Source: Autumnicola sp041679265 (GTDB lineage Bacteria > Bacteroidota > Bacteroidia > Flavobacteriales > Flavobacteriaceae). Taken from it: a stretch of 64,000 bases of DNA. The position numbers were made by a program, and so were the translations under genes. The stretch's first letter is position 1; the number at the start of each line of letters is the position of its first letter. This document shows positions 45,848-55,670 of this stretch, one piece after another. Location: NCBI RefSeq assembly GCF_041679265.1, contig NZ_JBGFSM010000003.1:270036-334035 (forward strand), written 5' to 3'. A model generated the notes under the pieces. That model was not told the DNA's origin, searched no databases, and saw only the letters and a list, made by a program, of their open reading frames with translations.

Positions 45848-46771
45848 TTATTTAAATTTCCTTTTCATTTTTATTAAAGATGCATTTAATTCGAATCCCA
45901 GCAATAAAATATTAGCGTTTAGCCAGATATACACCATTAGTATTAATAATGCTCCAATAGATCCATATAACTCGTTATAAGCCGAAAAGTTTTCTATGTA
46001 CAAGCCAAATAAATAAGTAGTTAACAATATAAGTACGGTTCCAAAAATAGCTCCTATAGAAAAAAACCGTGCCTGCCTTGCCTCTTTGGTGCCAAAATAA
46101 TACAAGGTTGCTACTGCGGTGTAGATAAGCAAAACAAATGCTGTGTACTTCACCAGCCCAGTTCCTGCACCATCCCGCTGCACTAATCCCAACTCATGCA
46201 AATCATCTACGGCATAAGTGAGGTACACCGTAAGTATAATAGTAGTAAACAATAATAGGGCCATGATTAAAGAAACTCCTATGGCTACCAGGTATTGGCG
46301 AACAATAGAACGATTCCTGCGGGTATGGTAAGAAAATTCAAATCCGGTGAAAATAGCATTAATTCCATTGGTCATTAAAAAAATAGAAAGAAAAAAAGAT
46401 AAAGAAAGTAATCCCCCGCGCTGGTTAGCGGCAATGTCTTCAAAAATAGTCCCAAAAAAATCTGATGTTTCCGGTGGTAACAGGGAATCCATAAAAATGA
46501 GGAACTGTATCTGGAAATCATCTATAAAAGTAATATAGGGAATAAGATTGAACATAAAGATCAAAAACGGAAACAGTGCCATAAAAAAGCTAAAGGCAAT
46601 AGCACTTGCCCTGGTAGAGAATGTTCCCTTTATAATCCCTCCCCAGTAAATCACCCAAAGGTTGTATAACGATAAACCACCTAAACCGGGAAGAATAATG
46701 TTCTTTGATTTTCTCTCCCACCAGTTGGAAAAATCCTCAAGTTTAGATTTTAACGCTTCCTTTGGAGCCAT
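45848..46771 (-). CDS. YihY/BrkB-family inner-membrane protein
   Basis: This 307-residue protein has about six membrane segments and family marks RASAIAFSFFMALFPFLIFM, FSYHTRRNRSIVRQYLVAIG and YNELYGSIGALLILMVYIWL. Often misnamed ribonuclease BN; its function is unknown. Its start lies 1 base after the nadC stop, so the two are translationally coupled. Confidence 0.9.
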   Translation of the reverse strand: MAPKEALKSKLEDFSNWWERKSKNIILPGLGGLSLYNLWVIYWGGIIKGTFSTRASAIAFSFFMALFPFLIFMFNLIPYITFIDDFQIQFLIFMDSLLPPETSDFFGTIFEDIAANQRGGLLSLSFFLSIFLMTNGINAIFTGFEFSYHTRRNRSIVRQYLVAIGVSLIMALLLFTTIILTVYLTYAVDDLHELGLVQRDGAGTGLVKYTAFVLLIYTAVATLYYFGTKEARQARFFSIGAIFGTVLILLTTYLFGLYIENFSAYNELYGSIGALLILMVYIWLNANILLLGFELNASLIKMKRKFK

Positions 46772-46772
46772 A

Positions 46773-47630
46773 TTAAACGGCTTTTAGGCTAAGATCCATA
46801 TTGTGAATAGAATGTGTAAGTGCGCCGCTGGAGATATAGTCTACCCCGCAAGCGGCAAAAAGGGGAGCAGTTTCCAGAGTTATGCCACCACTGGACTCTG
46901 TAAGGCATTTCCCGTCAATTAACTTTATTGCCTTTTTAGTATCTTCAAAATTAAAATTATCAATAAGAATGCGGTATACTCCCTTAGATTCCAGGATCTC
47001 CTCAATCTCATCCAGGTTTCTTGCCTCTACTATTATTTTAAGATCAAGGTTTTTTTCCTGTAAATATTGTTTGGTTTTATGAATAGCCCTGGTAATCCCT
47101 CCTGAAAAGTCTATGTGGTTATCCTTAAGCATAATCATATCATAGAGTGCGAACCGGTGATTTTCTCCGCCCCCTATCTTTACGGCCCATTTTTCCAGCG
47201 CTCTAATTCCAGGAGTGGTTTTTCTGGTATCCAGGATTTTTGTTTTTGTACCTTCGAGCTGCTTTACGAACTCAGCCGTTTTTGTAGCTATTGCACTCAT
47301 GCGTTGCATAGCATTAAGCACCAGCCTTTCTGCCATAAGTATAGAGCGTGAACTGCCTTCCACATAAAAAACCACATCGCGCCTTTTTACTTTCTGGCCG
47401 TCCTTAATCTTAATGTCTATATGGAGTTGAGCATCTACGGCCTTAAAAACCCGCTGCGCAAATTCTACTCCCGCTATTATCCCATCGTCTTTTACCAGAA
47501 GTTTGGCTTTACCTTTGGCTTCTTTAGGAATGCAGGCCAGGGAACTATGGTCCCCTTCCCCAATATCTTCTCTAATGGCATTGGAAATTATCAATTCAAT
47601 TTCTTTTTCAAATTGTGTGGCTGAGATCAT
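46773..47630 (-). CDS. nadC: nicotinate-nucleotide pyrophosphorylase (carboxylating)
   Basis: The product makes nicotinate mononucleotide from quinolinate and PRPP in NAD synthesis. ATG at 47630 gives 285 residues; a TTG two codons upstream is less likely. Motifs are REDIGEGDHSS, RLVLNAMQRMSAIAT, ILDTRKTTPGIRALEKWAV, GGGENHRFALYDMIMLKDNH and EARNLDEIEE. The divergent rlmH begins about 50 bases away. Confidence 0.95.
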   Translation of the reverse strand: MISATQFEKEIELIISNAIREDIGEGDHSSLACIPKEAKGKAKLLVKDDGIIAGVEFAQRVFKAVDAQLHIDIKIKDGQKVKRRDVVFYVEGSSRSILMAERLVLNAMQRMSAIATKTAEFVKQLEGTKTKILDTRKTTPGIRALEKWAVKIGGGENHRFALYDMIMLKDNHIDFSGGITRAIHKTKQYLQEKNLDLKIIVEARNLDEIEEILESKGVYRILIDNFNFEDTKKAIKLIDGKCLTESSGGITLETAPLFAACGVDYISSGALTHSIHNMDLSLKAV

Positions 47631-47681
47631 TTTCAATACTTATTTTTGTAAATGTAGCAAAGTCTGCTTTAAATCTATGGA

Positions 47682-48155
47682 ATGACCATAAAATTACTTT
47701 GTATAGGAAAGACCGATAATAGGCAGCTTCAGCAGCTTACAGAGGTATATGCTAAACGCCTTCAGTTTTATAATAAATTTGAAACAGAGATTATTCCAGA
47801 TCTAAAAAAGGTAAAGTACCTGGATGAAAATCAGCAAAAAATAAAAGAAGGTGATGCTATTCTGGCTAAACTGCAGCATTCTGATTTTGTGATTCTTTTA
47901 GATGAAAACGGAAAGCAATTTTCTTCTGAAGCTTTTTCAGAATATATTCAGAAGCGGCTAAACAGCGGATTAAAACAGTTGATATTTATAGTGGGCGGCC
48001 CCTTTGGATTTTCAGAAGTAGTTTATAAAAGGGCAGATGCTAAAATTTCCCTTTCAAAAATGACATTTTCACATCAAATGGTGCGCCTGTTCTTTACAGA
48101 ACAACTTTACCGCGCCTTTACAATATTAAAGAATGAACCCTACCACCACAGATAA
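47682..48155 (+). CDS. rlmH: 23S rRNA (pseudouridine-1915-N3)-methyltransferase
   Basis: This 157-residue SPOUT methyltransferase has FVILLDENGKQFSSEAF, FIVGGPFGFSEVVYKRA and LSKMTFSHQMVRLFFTEQLYRAF with the YHH-R end (NEPYHHR). It modifies helix 69 of 23S rRNA. A TATTTTTG -7 promoter element lies at 47641-47648, 33 bases before the ATG. The stop is 4 bases before the rdgB start. Confidence 0.96.
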   Translation: MTIKLLCIGKTDNRQLQQLTEVYAKRLQFYNKFETEIIPDLKKVKYLDENQQKIKEGDAILAKLQHSDFVILLDENGKQFSSEAFSEYIQKRLNSGLKQLIFIVGGPFGFSEVVYKRADAKISLSKMTFSHQMVRLFFTEQLYRAFTILKNEPYHHR

Positions 48156-48159
48156 AACA

Positions 48160-48732
48160 ATGGAACTCGTCTTTGCCACTCATAATAAAAATAAACTTAC
48201 AGAGATAAAGGCGATGTTGCCCCATCACATAAAACTCCTGTCTCTTGATGATATTGGTTGTACAGAAGATATTCCGGAAACAGCAGATACTATTGATGGC
48301 AATGCTATTTTAAAGGCTGAATATGTGAGAAGACGATATGGTTATGACTGTTTTGCTGATGATACGGGGTTGGAAGTAGAAGCACTGGCCGGAGCGCCCG
48401 GTGTTTTTTCAGCACGCTTTGCCGGAGATGAAAAAAATGATGACGCCAATGTGCAAAAACTGCTTGAACACCTAAAGGGAAAAGATAATCGCAAAGCCCG
48501 TTTTAAGACCGTGATTGCCTTAAATCTTACAAATAATGAAAACCTGTTTACCGGTATTTGCCAGGGAGAAATTCTGGAAGAACGGCGTGGAAAAAAAGGC
48601 TTTGGTTATGATCCTGTTTTTAAACCTGATGGCAAAACCCAGAGTTTCGCAGAAATGAACCTGCGTGAAAAAGCAGAAATAAGTCACCGGGGCAAAGCTT
48701 TTAGGGATCTTATAGCTTATCTGGCACAGTAA
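48160..48732 (+). CDS. rdgB: RdgB/HAM1 non-canonical purine NTP pyrophosphatase
   Basis: The product removes dITP, ITP and XTP from the nucleotide pool. The ATG at 48160 (190 residues, MELVFATHNKNKLTEI) is chosen over 48133, which would overlap rlmH and add a tail atypical for the family. Motifs are FADDTGLEVEALAGAPGVFSARFAG, RRGKKGFGYDPVF, SFAEM and KAEISHRGKAF. Confidence 0.95.
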   Translation: MELVFATHNKNKLTEIKAMLPHHIKLLSLDDIGCTEDIPETADTIDGNAILKAEYVRRRYGYDCFADDTGLEVEALAGAPGVFSARFAGDEKNDDANVQKLLEHLKGKDNRKARFKTVIALNLTNNENLFTGICQGEILEERRGKKGFGYDPVFKPDGKTQSFAEMNLREKAEISHRGKAFRDLIAYLAQ

Positions 48733-48837
48733 ATTGTATCTCGCTAAGGCTGCATAAATTTGTAACGTTAGGAATACCAAGGCTAAGGCAAAAATTCCCA
48801 CATTTATTTATAATGCTCAAAGCTGCAAACAATTACG

Positions 48838-48845
48838 TACCTTTG
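48838..48845 (+). promoter_or_regulatory. -7 promoter element (TACCTTTG) of the DEAD-box helicase gene
   Basis: TACCTTTG followed by CAG, 20 bases before the ATG at 48866, fits the TAnnTTTG consensus. A matching -33 TTTG is not evident at the usual distance. Confidence 0.6.
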
Positions 48846-48865
48846 CAGCTTATTTAAAATTATAC

Positions 48866-50650
48866 ATGAATAAATTTGAAAAATTAGGATTAAATTCCTC
48901 TATTTTAAAAGCAGTTGAAGACATGGGTTTTGAGAGCCCAAGTGAAGTACAGCAGAAAGCGATTCCCATCTTACTACAGGATGATACAGATATGGTGGCA
49001 CTGGCCCAGACGGGAACAGGTAAAACTGCGGCTTTTGGTTTCCCGCTTATCCAGAAGATAGATGCAGATAAAAGGCATACCCAGGCGCTTATTTTATCTC
49101 CTACCCGGGAGTTGTGCCTGCAGATCACCAATGAAATCAAAAACTACTCAAAATACGAAAAATCCATTCACCCTGTAGCAATCTATGGCGGGGCGAGTAT
49201 TACAGACCAGGCAAGACAAATTGAGCGTGGAGCGCAAATTATTGTAGCTACCCCAGGCAGGATGCAGGATATGATTAACAGGAAATTGGTAGATATTTCC
49301 AAAATTGAATATTGTGTATTGGATGAGGCAGATGAAATGCTAAACATGGGCTTTTATGAAGATATTACCGCAATTCTTTCCCATACCCCAAAAGAAAAAA
49401 ACACCTGGCTATTTTCGGCTACCATGCCTAAGGAGGTTGCCACAATTGCCAAAAAATTTATGCGTTCCCCGGTAGAAGTCACCGTAGGATCTAAAAACAT
49501 GGGAGCAACCAATGTTTCCCATGAATTTTACCTTGTAAATTCTAGGCAGCGCTACGATGCGCTAAAACGCCTTGCCGATGCCAATCCAGATATTTTCTCG
49601 GTGATTTTTTGCCGTACAAAACGTGACACTCAAAAGGTTGCTGAAAAACTAATTGAAGACGGCTACAGTGCCGCGGCTTTACATGGGGATCTAAGCCAGA
49701 ACCAGCGGGATCTTGTCATGAAAAGTTTTAGAAGCAGGCAAATCCAGATGCTGGTGGCTACAGATGTTGCTGCCCGTGGAATTGATGTTGATGATATTAC
49801 ACACGTAATTAATTACCAGCTTCCGGATGAAATTGAAACCTATACACACCGTAGCGGAAGAACGGGAAGAGCCGGTAAAAGCGGGGTTTCTATGGTAATT
49901 ATCACCAAAAGTGAATTGCGTAAAATAAAAAGTATTGAGCGCATCATCCAGCAGAATTTTGAGGAAAAAGATATTCCGGATGGAATGGAAATTTGCCGGG
50001 TACAGCTTTTTCACCTGGCAAACGATATAAAAAATACCAAAATAAACCACGAGATAGATTCTTACCTTCCTACACTTAATGAGGTATTGGAGGATTTTTC
50101 TAAGGAAGAACTTATTAAAAAAATATTTTCAGTAGAATTTACCAGGTTCTTTAATTATTACAAGAACGCCCCTGATCTTTCTTCCAAAAGTTCAGGAGAC
50201 CGTCCATCCTCAGATGCCAGTACTACCCGTTATTTTATTAATGTGGGTGCCAAGGATGATTTTGACTGGATGAGCCTGAAAGATTTTCTAAAGGAAACAC
50301 TGGATTTAGGAAGGGATGATGTTTATAAAGTTGATGTTAAAGACAGTTTTTCTTTCTTTAATACCGATGCTTCCCTTACCGATAAGGTTTTACAGACTTT
50401 TACAGATTTTAAGCACGAAGGCCGGTTTGTAAACGTTGAAGTAACCAAAGATTCGGGTAGTAGTGGAAATAGGCGTGGTGGAAAAAGAAATTTTTCTGAT
50501 AAGAAAAAACGCTCGTTTAAGTCTGATTCAGACGGAGGTTCCGGAAGGCGCCGCAGGTCTGATTCAAAAGGAAAAGGTGCTGGTAAGAAAGCAGGAAGCC
50601 GTAGTAAGAATATTGAAAATTCAATAAAAAGAAGACGTTCTAAACGTTAG
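48866..50650 (+). CDS. DEAD-box RNA helicase (DbpA/CsdA-like)
   Basis: The 594-residue protein has the Q motif (FESPSEVQQKAIP), AQTGTGKTAAFG, PTRELCLQI, DEAD (LDEADEML), SAT, and HRSGRTGRAG. After the helicase core, a DbpA-type RNA-binding domain (about 455-530, RYFINVGAKDDFDWMSLKDF) and a highly basic Ser/Arg/Lys/Gly tail follow. It remodels rRNA or mRNA structure, probably in ribosome assembly or cold adaptation. Confidence 0.94.
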   Translation: MNKFEKLGLNSSILKAVEDMGFESPSEVQQKAIPILLQDDTDMVALAQTGTGKTAAFGFPLIQKIDADKRHTQALILSPTRELCLQITNEIKNYSKYEKSIHPVAIYGGASITDQARQIERGAQIIVATPGRMQDMINRKLVDISKIEYCVLDEADEMLNMGFYEDITAILSHTPKEKNTWLFSATMPKEVATIAKKFMRSPVEVTVGSKNMGATNVSHEFYLVNSRQRYDALKRLADANPDIFSVIFCRTKRDTQKVAEKLIEDGYSAAALHGDLSQNQRDLVMKSFRSRQIQMLVATDVAARGIDVDDITHVINYQLPDEIETYTHRSGRTGRAGKSGVSMVIITKSELRKIKSIERIIQQNFEEKDIPDGMEICRVQLFHLANDIKNTKINHEIDSYLPTLNEVLEDFSKEELIKKIFSVEFTRFFNYYKNAPDLSSKSSGDRPSSDASTTRYFINVGAKDDFDWMSLKDFLKETLDLGRDDVYKVDVKDSFSFFNTDASLTDKVLQTFTDFKHEGRFVNVEVTKDSGSSGNRRGGKRNFSDKKKRSFKSDSDGGSGRRRRSDSKGKGAGKKAGSRSKNIENSIKRRRSKR

Positions 50651-50727
50651 ATGTCACCTGTAGTTTTAAAAATTTAATTCTGGCATTGTTTTTTATTAGT
50701 ATTATATATTTTTAGGCTCAAATCGTT

Positions 50728-51483
50728 ATGAAGAAGTACCTCCTACTTATAATAATATTATTAACAGGATATTGTGGATTTTCACAGGACGTAGTCAGCG
50801 GTGTGGTATTAAACGCTGCTGATGACCGGCCTATTGAAAGGGTGAATATTGTAAATCTCAACCAGGTAAAAGGAACTTCTACAGACGAAGAAGGAAACTT
50901 TGAGCTACAGGCCACTGTAAACGACACGCTTTATTTTTCTTACCTGGGCTTCCGGCCTATTAAGGTAAGAGTAACCAATGACTGGCTTAAGTATGGAAAT
51001 GTGAAGGTGAAAATGACAGAAGTAGGGATTGCCCTGGAAGAAGTGACCTTAAGCCCGGTTACCCTTACCGGATATCTTGAAATTGATGCCAAGAATATTC
51101 CTATTTATGAAAACTACCGCTATAGTATTTCCGGCCTTAATACCGGTTATGAAGGTGGTGAAAATTCTCCAAACGCAGTGACAAAAGTTCTGGTCTCTAT
51201 TTTTAATCCCGCAGATGTGCTTCATAACATCTTTGGAAAACGGCCGCAACAAATGCGGAAATTGCGAAAAATGAAGGAAGAAGAAGAAATACGCAGGCTC
51301 CTTCAGAATAAATACGATCGGGAAACACTTATGGCTTTGCTACAGGTAGATAAAGGGGAAATTAACGAGATCCTTTCCCGCTGTAATTATTCAGAAGATT
51401 TTATGAAAACTGCAAATGACCTACAGATCCTTGATGCTATTAGCGGTTGTTACGAAGAATATAAAGTGCTGCAGAAGAAATAA
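50728..51483 (+). CDS. exported carboxypeptidase-regulatory-like domain protein
   Basis: The 251-residue product has a signal peptide (ending YCGFSQ) and a CarboxypepD_reg-like beta-sandwich (about 21-105: VSGVVLNAADDRPIERVNIV, GTSTDEEGNFELQA, YFSYLGFRPIKV). It lacks any TonB plug or barrel and ends in a charged helical region (MRKLRKMKEEEEIRRLLQNK). Likely a small envelope protein; the function is unknown. Confidence 0.82.
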   Translation: MKKYLLLIIILLTGYCGFSQDVVSGVVLNAADDRPIERVNIVNLNQVKGTSTDEEGNFELQATVNDTLYFSYLGFRPIKVRVTNDWLKYGNVKVKMTEVGIALEEVTLSPVTLTGYLEIDAKNIPIYENYRYSISGLNTGYEGGENSPNAVTKVLVSIFNPADVLHNIFGKRPQQMRKLRKMKEEEEIRRLLQNKYDRETLMALLQVDKGEINEILSRCNYSEDFMKTANDLQILDAISGCYEEYKVLQKK

Positions 51484-51491
51484 TGTAAAAG

Positions 51492-52019
51492 TTACTTCTC
51501 AAGGAAAGTTTTCAGGTTCTTTAGCCCCTCTTCAAAATCTTTAGCCAGTAATTTATCTACACTATAAAAAATACCAATAATGGTAAGCGGAAAAGGGATA
51601 TGCCCTCGTACCCCCCAGACCATTTTTGTTTTCTCCGGCTCAATTTCTTTTACCCCAATATAGGTTAGGGCATTTAGCTTAAAAGGTTTGATGAACAGAA
51701 TTTTGGTTTCTATTACTTTCCCCTGCCTTATTTTTACGATTTTTTGAATCCCTTCTCCTACCCTACTGTTACCTTTCCAGTAAAATGTGGCATCAACCTT
51801 GCCATCTATGCCTTTATATTTAAGTTTTGCTTCTGGATCCCGGTTAAACCACGGCAACCAAAGCGGCTGCTTTCGCAATTGCCTCACAAAACTATACACT
51901 TCTTCCCGGGAACGGTTAATGACCACCGTCCTGCTAAAGTCATATTCCTTTTTTGACCAGGCATGAAGGAAAGCAAAAAAGGTTATAATGGCGATGATGA
52001 TATAGAAAAATAAGGTCAT
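51492..52019 (-). CDS. SRPBCC (START/Bet v1-like) family protein with an N-terminal membrane anchor
   Basis: This 175-residue protein has a hydrophobic N-terminus (about 2-20) and a ligand-binding SRPBCC domain: RTVVINRSREEVYSFVRQL, LPWFNRDPEAKLKYKG, KMVWGVRGHIPFP and a C-terminal amphipathic helix. Such proteins bind hydrophobic ligands; the specific ligand is unknown. It ends convergently 8 bases from the gene at 50728. Confidence 0.8.
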   Translation of the reverse strand: MTLFFYIIIAIITFFAFLHAWSKKEYDFSRTVVINRSREEVYSFVRQLRKQPLWLPWFNRDPEAKLKYKGIDGKVDATFYWKGNSRVGEGIQKIVKIRQGKVIETKILFIKPFKLNALTYIGVKEIEPEKTKMVWGVRGHIPFPLTIIGIFYSVDKLLAKDFEEGLKNLKTFLEK

Positions 52020-52028
52020 TGATACAAT

Positions 52029-52682
52029 TTAATTTTTGAGAAAGCTTTCTATTAACGCATCAGAGTTTTTAATACTTTTTCTGGCCCATTTAAGGTGCAG
52101 TTCTTCCCTCTCCTTATCACTTAGCCGCCAGTTATAATTACTTTTCCTTAATTTAAAGCTAAGCTCCTGGAGAATTATTGCTGCAGAAACCGATATATTG
52201 AGGCTTTCGGTAAAACCATACATGGGAATTTTAAGTGTTGCATCTGCTTTTTCTATAAATTCCTGAGAGAGGCCATTTTTTTCTGTTCCAAAGAAAATAG
52301 CGGCAGGCCTGGAAAGGTCAAAATCCTGAAGCAGCTGTGCATCTCCATGCGGAGATGTGGCCACAATCCTATAACCTTTTCGCCTTAAAGTATCCACACA
52401 GGCAGTAGTAGAATTGTACCGGTTTACATCTACCCATTTTTGTGCCCCCATGGCAATTTCTTTATCAATACGTCTTGGATTTCGCTCTTCTATAACATGA
52501 ATATTTTGGAAACCAAATACATCGCAACTCCTTAAAACCGCACTGGTATTGTGCAGCTGGTATACGTCCTGAGTGGCCAGGGTAAAATAATTGGTTCTCT
52601 CTTTTAGAACCCTCGCAAAAAGCTTTCTTCTTGCCGGGGTAAGGAAATCTAACAGGTACTCTAGCAGGTTTTGATTGGTCAT
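52029..52682 (-). CDS. TrmH/SpoU-family RNA 2'-O-methyltransferase
   Basis: The 217-residue product starts at ATG 52682; an upstream extension to 52823 is rejected because it reads as intergenic AT-rich sequence. SPOUT motifs are TNYFTLATQDVYQLHNTSAVLRS, IFFGTEKNGLSQEF and MYGFTESLNISVSAAIIL. It resembles TrmH, which methylates G18 of tRNA. It is downstream of no other gene on its strand. Confidence 0.9.
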   Translation of the reverse strand: MTNQNLLEYLLDFLTPARRKLFARVLKERTNYFTLATQDVYQLHNTSAVLRSCDVFGFQNIHVIEERNPRRIDKEIAMGAQKWVDVNRYNSTTACVDTLRRKGYRIVATSPHGDAQLLQDFDLSRPAAIFFGTEKNGLSQEFIEKADATLKIPMYGFTESLNISVSAAIILQELSFKLRKSNYNWRLSDKEREELHLKWARKSIKNSDALIESFLKN

Positions 52683-52939
52683 GGCATGTAAAAGTAAAAA
52701 ATCAATCTTAAACATTGTCAAAATTTTTATGCTGAATAAATATAATAAGGATTTCTTCCTGCAATTTTCATAATTTTTTAAGATTGGTGTCTTTATCTTA
52801 TCTATTTTAAGCCTATTTTTCAATAGGTTCCTTTATCCTGCAATTTTAGACCGAGAGAAAATAAATAAGACTTCAATTAGTTTTAGGTAGCCTCCGGGAT
52901 AAACATAAAATTACTTAAATTCAAAAAAAGTAATGCTTT

Positions 52940-53620
52940 ATGAAGAAAATTGTGGTACTAACCGGTGCGGGTATTAGTGCGGAAAGTGGGATTAAAACCT
53001 TTAGAGATGCCGATGGGTTATGGGAAGGACATGAGGTGATGGAAGTAGCTTCTCCTCTTGGCTGGCAGAATAACCAGGAGCTTGTACTCAATTTCTATAA
53101 CCAGCGGCGCAAGCAGTTACTGAAAGTGCATCCCAATAAAGCTCATTTTGCCCTGGCAGAACTAGAACAAAAGTTTGATGTAGAAATTATCACCCAAAAT
53201 ATTGACGATCTGCATGAAAGGGCGGGCAGTACCAAAGTAACGCATTTGCACGGTGAACTTCTAAAAGCCCGCAGTACTTTTGATGAAGACCTGGTAATGG
53301 ACTGGAAAAAAGATATTTGCGTGGGTGATTTTTGTGAACACAACCATCAGCTAAGACCGCATGTAGTATGGTTTGGAGAAGCAGTACCCATGTTTGAAAA
53401 AGCAGCCCAAATTACGGCTAAGGCTAATATTCTTATCATTATTGGCACTTCCATGCAGGTTTATCCAGCCGCGAGCCTGGTAAGTTTTGCTCCTGAAGGC
53501 ATTCCCGTATACTTTATAGATCCCAGGCCAAATATCTCTCAAAGGGGTACTCTAAAAATAATCGCTGAAAAGGCCGTTAAAGGAGTTCCCGTTCTCGTTC
53601 AGGATTTATTGGAAAAATAG
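52940..53620 (+). CDS. sirtuin NAD-dependent protein deacylase (CobB-like, class III)
   Basis: This 226-residue cytoplasmic enzyme has GAGISAESGIKTFRDADGLW, the Tyr-x-x-Arg pair in FYNQRR that selects succinyl/malonyl-lysine, QNIDDLHERAG, catalytic His in THLHGE and GTSMQVYPAASL. The usual four zinc-binding cysteines are not present: the first pair is missing (KARSTFDED) and only CVGDFC remains, a pattern I recall in Bacteroidota homologues. Thus the structural zinc site is probably lost while the catalytic core is intact. Confidence 0.92.
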   Translation: MKKIVVLTGAGISAESGIKTFRDADGLWEGHEVMEVASPLGWQNNQELVLNFYNQRRKQLLKVHPNKAHFALAELEQKFDVEIITQNIDDLHERAGSTKVTHLHGELLKARSTFDEDLVMDWKKDICVGDFCEHNHQLRPHVVWFGEAVPMFEKAAQITAKANILIIIGTSMQVYPAASLVSFAPEGIPVYFIDPRPNISQRGTLKIIAEKAVKGVPVLVQDLLEK

Positions 53621-53686
53621 GAAGCTTCCATTTTTCAGGTTTAGCGGAAGCTGTATCTTTACTTTTTTAATTTTTAAGAAATAAAA

Positions 53687-55024
53687 ATGACAGCCTTATC
53701 CGCAATTTCCCCAATAGATGGCCGGTACCATTCTAAAACAAAAGAGCTTTCGGCCTACTTTAGTGAAGAAGCCTTAATTAAATACCGTGTAAAAGTAGAG
53801 GTGGAATATTTTATAGCCTTATGCGAACTGCCGCTGGAGCAATTAAAGGCCGTAGATTCTTCTGTTTTTCCTAAAATAAGGGCCCTTTATGAAAATTTCA
53901 GCACCAGGGATGCTGAAGCCATAAAAGAAATAGAAAAGACTACCAACCATGATGTTAAGGCTGTAGAATATTTTCTTAAGCAGAAATTTGATGAAATTGG
54001 GCTGGAAGAATCAAAAGAATTTATTCATTTTGGCCTTACCTCTCAGGATATAAACAATACTGCCATTCCGTTAAGCATTAAAGACGCGATAAATGCCGTA
54101 TATGTTCCGGCATTAAGGGAAGTTCAGCAAAAATTAATACAATTATCCCGGGACTGGTCTAAAGTTCCTTTACTGGCAAGGACTCATGGCCAACCGGCTT
54201 CTCCTACCCGCCTGGGAAAAGAAATTGATGTTTTTATCACCCGCCTGGAAGCGCAGATGGATATGCTGAAGAACATTCCTCATGCCGCAAAATTTGGTGG
54301 CGCTACAGGAAATTATAATGCCCATAAAGTTGCTTACCCAGAAGTGGACTGGAAAGAATTTGGTTCGCAGTTTGTGAAGGAAAAACTTGGTTTACACCAT
54401 TCATTTCCTACCACTCAAATTGAGCATTATGACCATCTTGCTGCTCTTTTTGATGCCTTAAAAAGAATTAATACCATTATAATTGATCTGGACAGGGATA
54501 TCTGGACTTACGTCTCTATGGATTACTTTAAGCAGAAAATTAAGAAGGGGGAAATAGGTTCTTCTGCCATGCCCCATAAAGTGAATCCTATAGATTTTGA
54601 AAACAGCGAAGGCAACCTGGGCATTGCCAATGCTATTTTTGAACACCTGGCCTCTAAACTTCCGGTGAGCAGGCTTCAGCGCGATTTAACCGATAGTACC
54701 GTTTTAAGAAATGTAGGGGTTCCCATTGGGCATACGCTTATTTCTTTTAAATCTACACTTAAAGGACTGAATAAGTTACTGCTGAACGAAGAAAAAATCA
54801 ACGCCGATCTTGAGAATAACTGGGCCGTGGTTGCCGAGGCTATACAAACCATCCTGAGAAGGGAAGGCTTTAAAAATCCGTATGAAGCACTGAAAGGACT
54901 TACCCGTACCAACGAGAAAATTAACAAAAAAAGCATTGCCGATTTTATTGAAACCCTGGAAGTGCCTGAAACTGTCAAGACCGAGATGCGAGATATTACC
55001 CCGCAGAATTATACCGGGATCTAA
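53687..55024 (+). CDS. purB: adenylosuccinate lyase
   Basis: The 445-residue product catalyses two fumarate-releasing steps in purine synthesis. Signatures are SPIDGRYHSKTKELS at the start, TNHDVKAVEYFL, FGLTSQDINNTA, ARTHGQPASPT and the flexible catalytic loop GSSAMPHKVNPIDFEN. Length is typical. It is followed by a strong terminator. Confidence 0.96.
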   Translation: MTALSAISPIDGRYHSKTKELSAYFSEEALIKYRVKVEVEYFIALCELPLEQLKAVDSSVFPKIRALYENFSTRDAEAIKEIEKTTNHDVKAVEYFLKQKFDEIGLEESKEFIHFGLTSQDINNTAIPLSIKDAINAVYVPALREVQQKLIQLSRDWSKVPLLARTHGQPASPTRLGKEIDVFITRLEAQMDMLKNIPHAAKFGGATGNYNAHKVAYPEVDWKEFGSQFVKEKLGLHHSFPTTQIEHYDHLAALFDALKRINTIIIDLDRDIWTYVSMDYFKQKIKKGEIGSSAMPHKVNPIDFENSEGNLGIANAIFEHLASKLPVSRLQRDLTDSTVLRNVGVPIGHTLISFKSTLKGLNKLLLNEEKINADLENNWAVVAEAIQTILRREGFKNPYEALKGLTRTNEKINKKSIADFIETLEVPETVKTEMRDITPQNYTGI

Positions 55025-55031
55025 AAAAGCA

Positions 55032-55059
55032 AAAGGTCTGGACTCACGTCCGGACCTTT
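55032..55059. terminator. bidirectional terminator between purB and the DUF4252 genes
   Basis: AAAGGTCTGGAC (55032-55043), loop TCAC, GTCCGGACCTTT (55048-55059) form a 12-bp stem with one T-G wobble, flanked by A- and T-runs. It serves both convergent units. Confidence 0.85.
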
Positions 55060-55077
55060 TTAACTTCAAGCAGTTAT

Positions 55078-55668
55078 TTATTTTGCGACTTCCATGGTGT
55101 CTGCAGGTATTTCTACAGGTTCTGCAGTTTGATGGCTATCCATAAAAACATCCCCTATCGCGCTTAGCCCTTCCACATTTACCTCTCCTTTCTTCATACT
55201 GGTCATTAGCTTAATAAGGTCTCCGGGATTCATATCCTCTCCCAGAACTCTGGCAACTCCAAGGCCTTTGGTTTTGTCGTACCCATATACAATTAACTCA
55301 TCCACAGCATCTTCATCCCCGGTGAAATAAACTTCAGCTTTACGTTCCCCAGAGCCATACTTTATAAGTAATTGATACTTTTCGTCACTCAGGATTTCTT
55401 CCAGCTTAGTCATTTCAGCATCAAATTTATCATTCCCCGCTTTTACCGGATAGGCAAGCAAATTGATTTTTTTCACGGTTTCCAAGGTTGCCCGCTGCTC
55501 TTCATCTAAACTTTCACTGTTGGTAAACATTCCCGCAGGAATATCTAAAGCAAGAAACTGGTTGTCCTCCTGGTTCTCTACGTAATATTCCTGGAGAGAT
55601 GGCTTATTGTTGCAGGCCAAAAGCAGCATAAGCAGCATAGAGCCTATAATGCAAAACTTCGCTTTCAT
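55078..55668 (-). CDS. DUF4252-like lipoprotein
   Basis: This 196-residue protein has a lipobox (LMLLLAC, Cys about 19) and a DUF4252-type domain (INLLAYPVKAGNDKF, LLIKYGSGERKAEVYF, DELIVYGYDKTKGLGVARVLG). It lies 2 bases after its paralogue at 55671 and forms the end of the sigma-factor operon. The function is unknown; such pairs usually follow an ECF sigma factor and its antagonist. Confidence 0.8.
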   Translation of the reverse strand: MKAKFCIIGSMLLMLLLACNNKPSLQEYYVENQEDNQFLALDIPAGMFTNSESLDEEQRATLETVKKINLLAYPVKAGNDKFDAEMTKLEEILSDEKYQLLIKYGSGERKAEVYFTGDEDAVDELIVYGYDKTKGLGVARVLGEDMNPGDLIKLMTSMKKGEVNVEGLSAIGDVFMDSHQTAEPVEIPADTMEVAK

Positions 55669-55670
55669 AA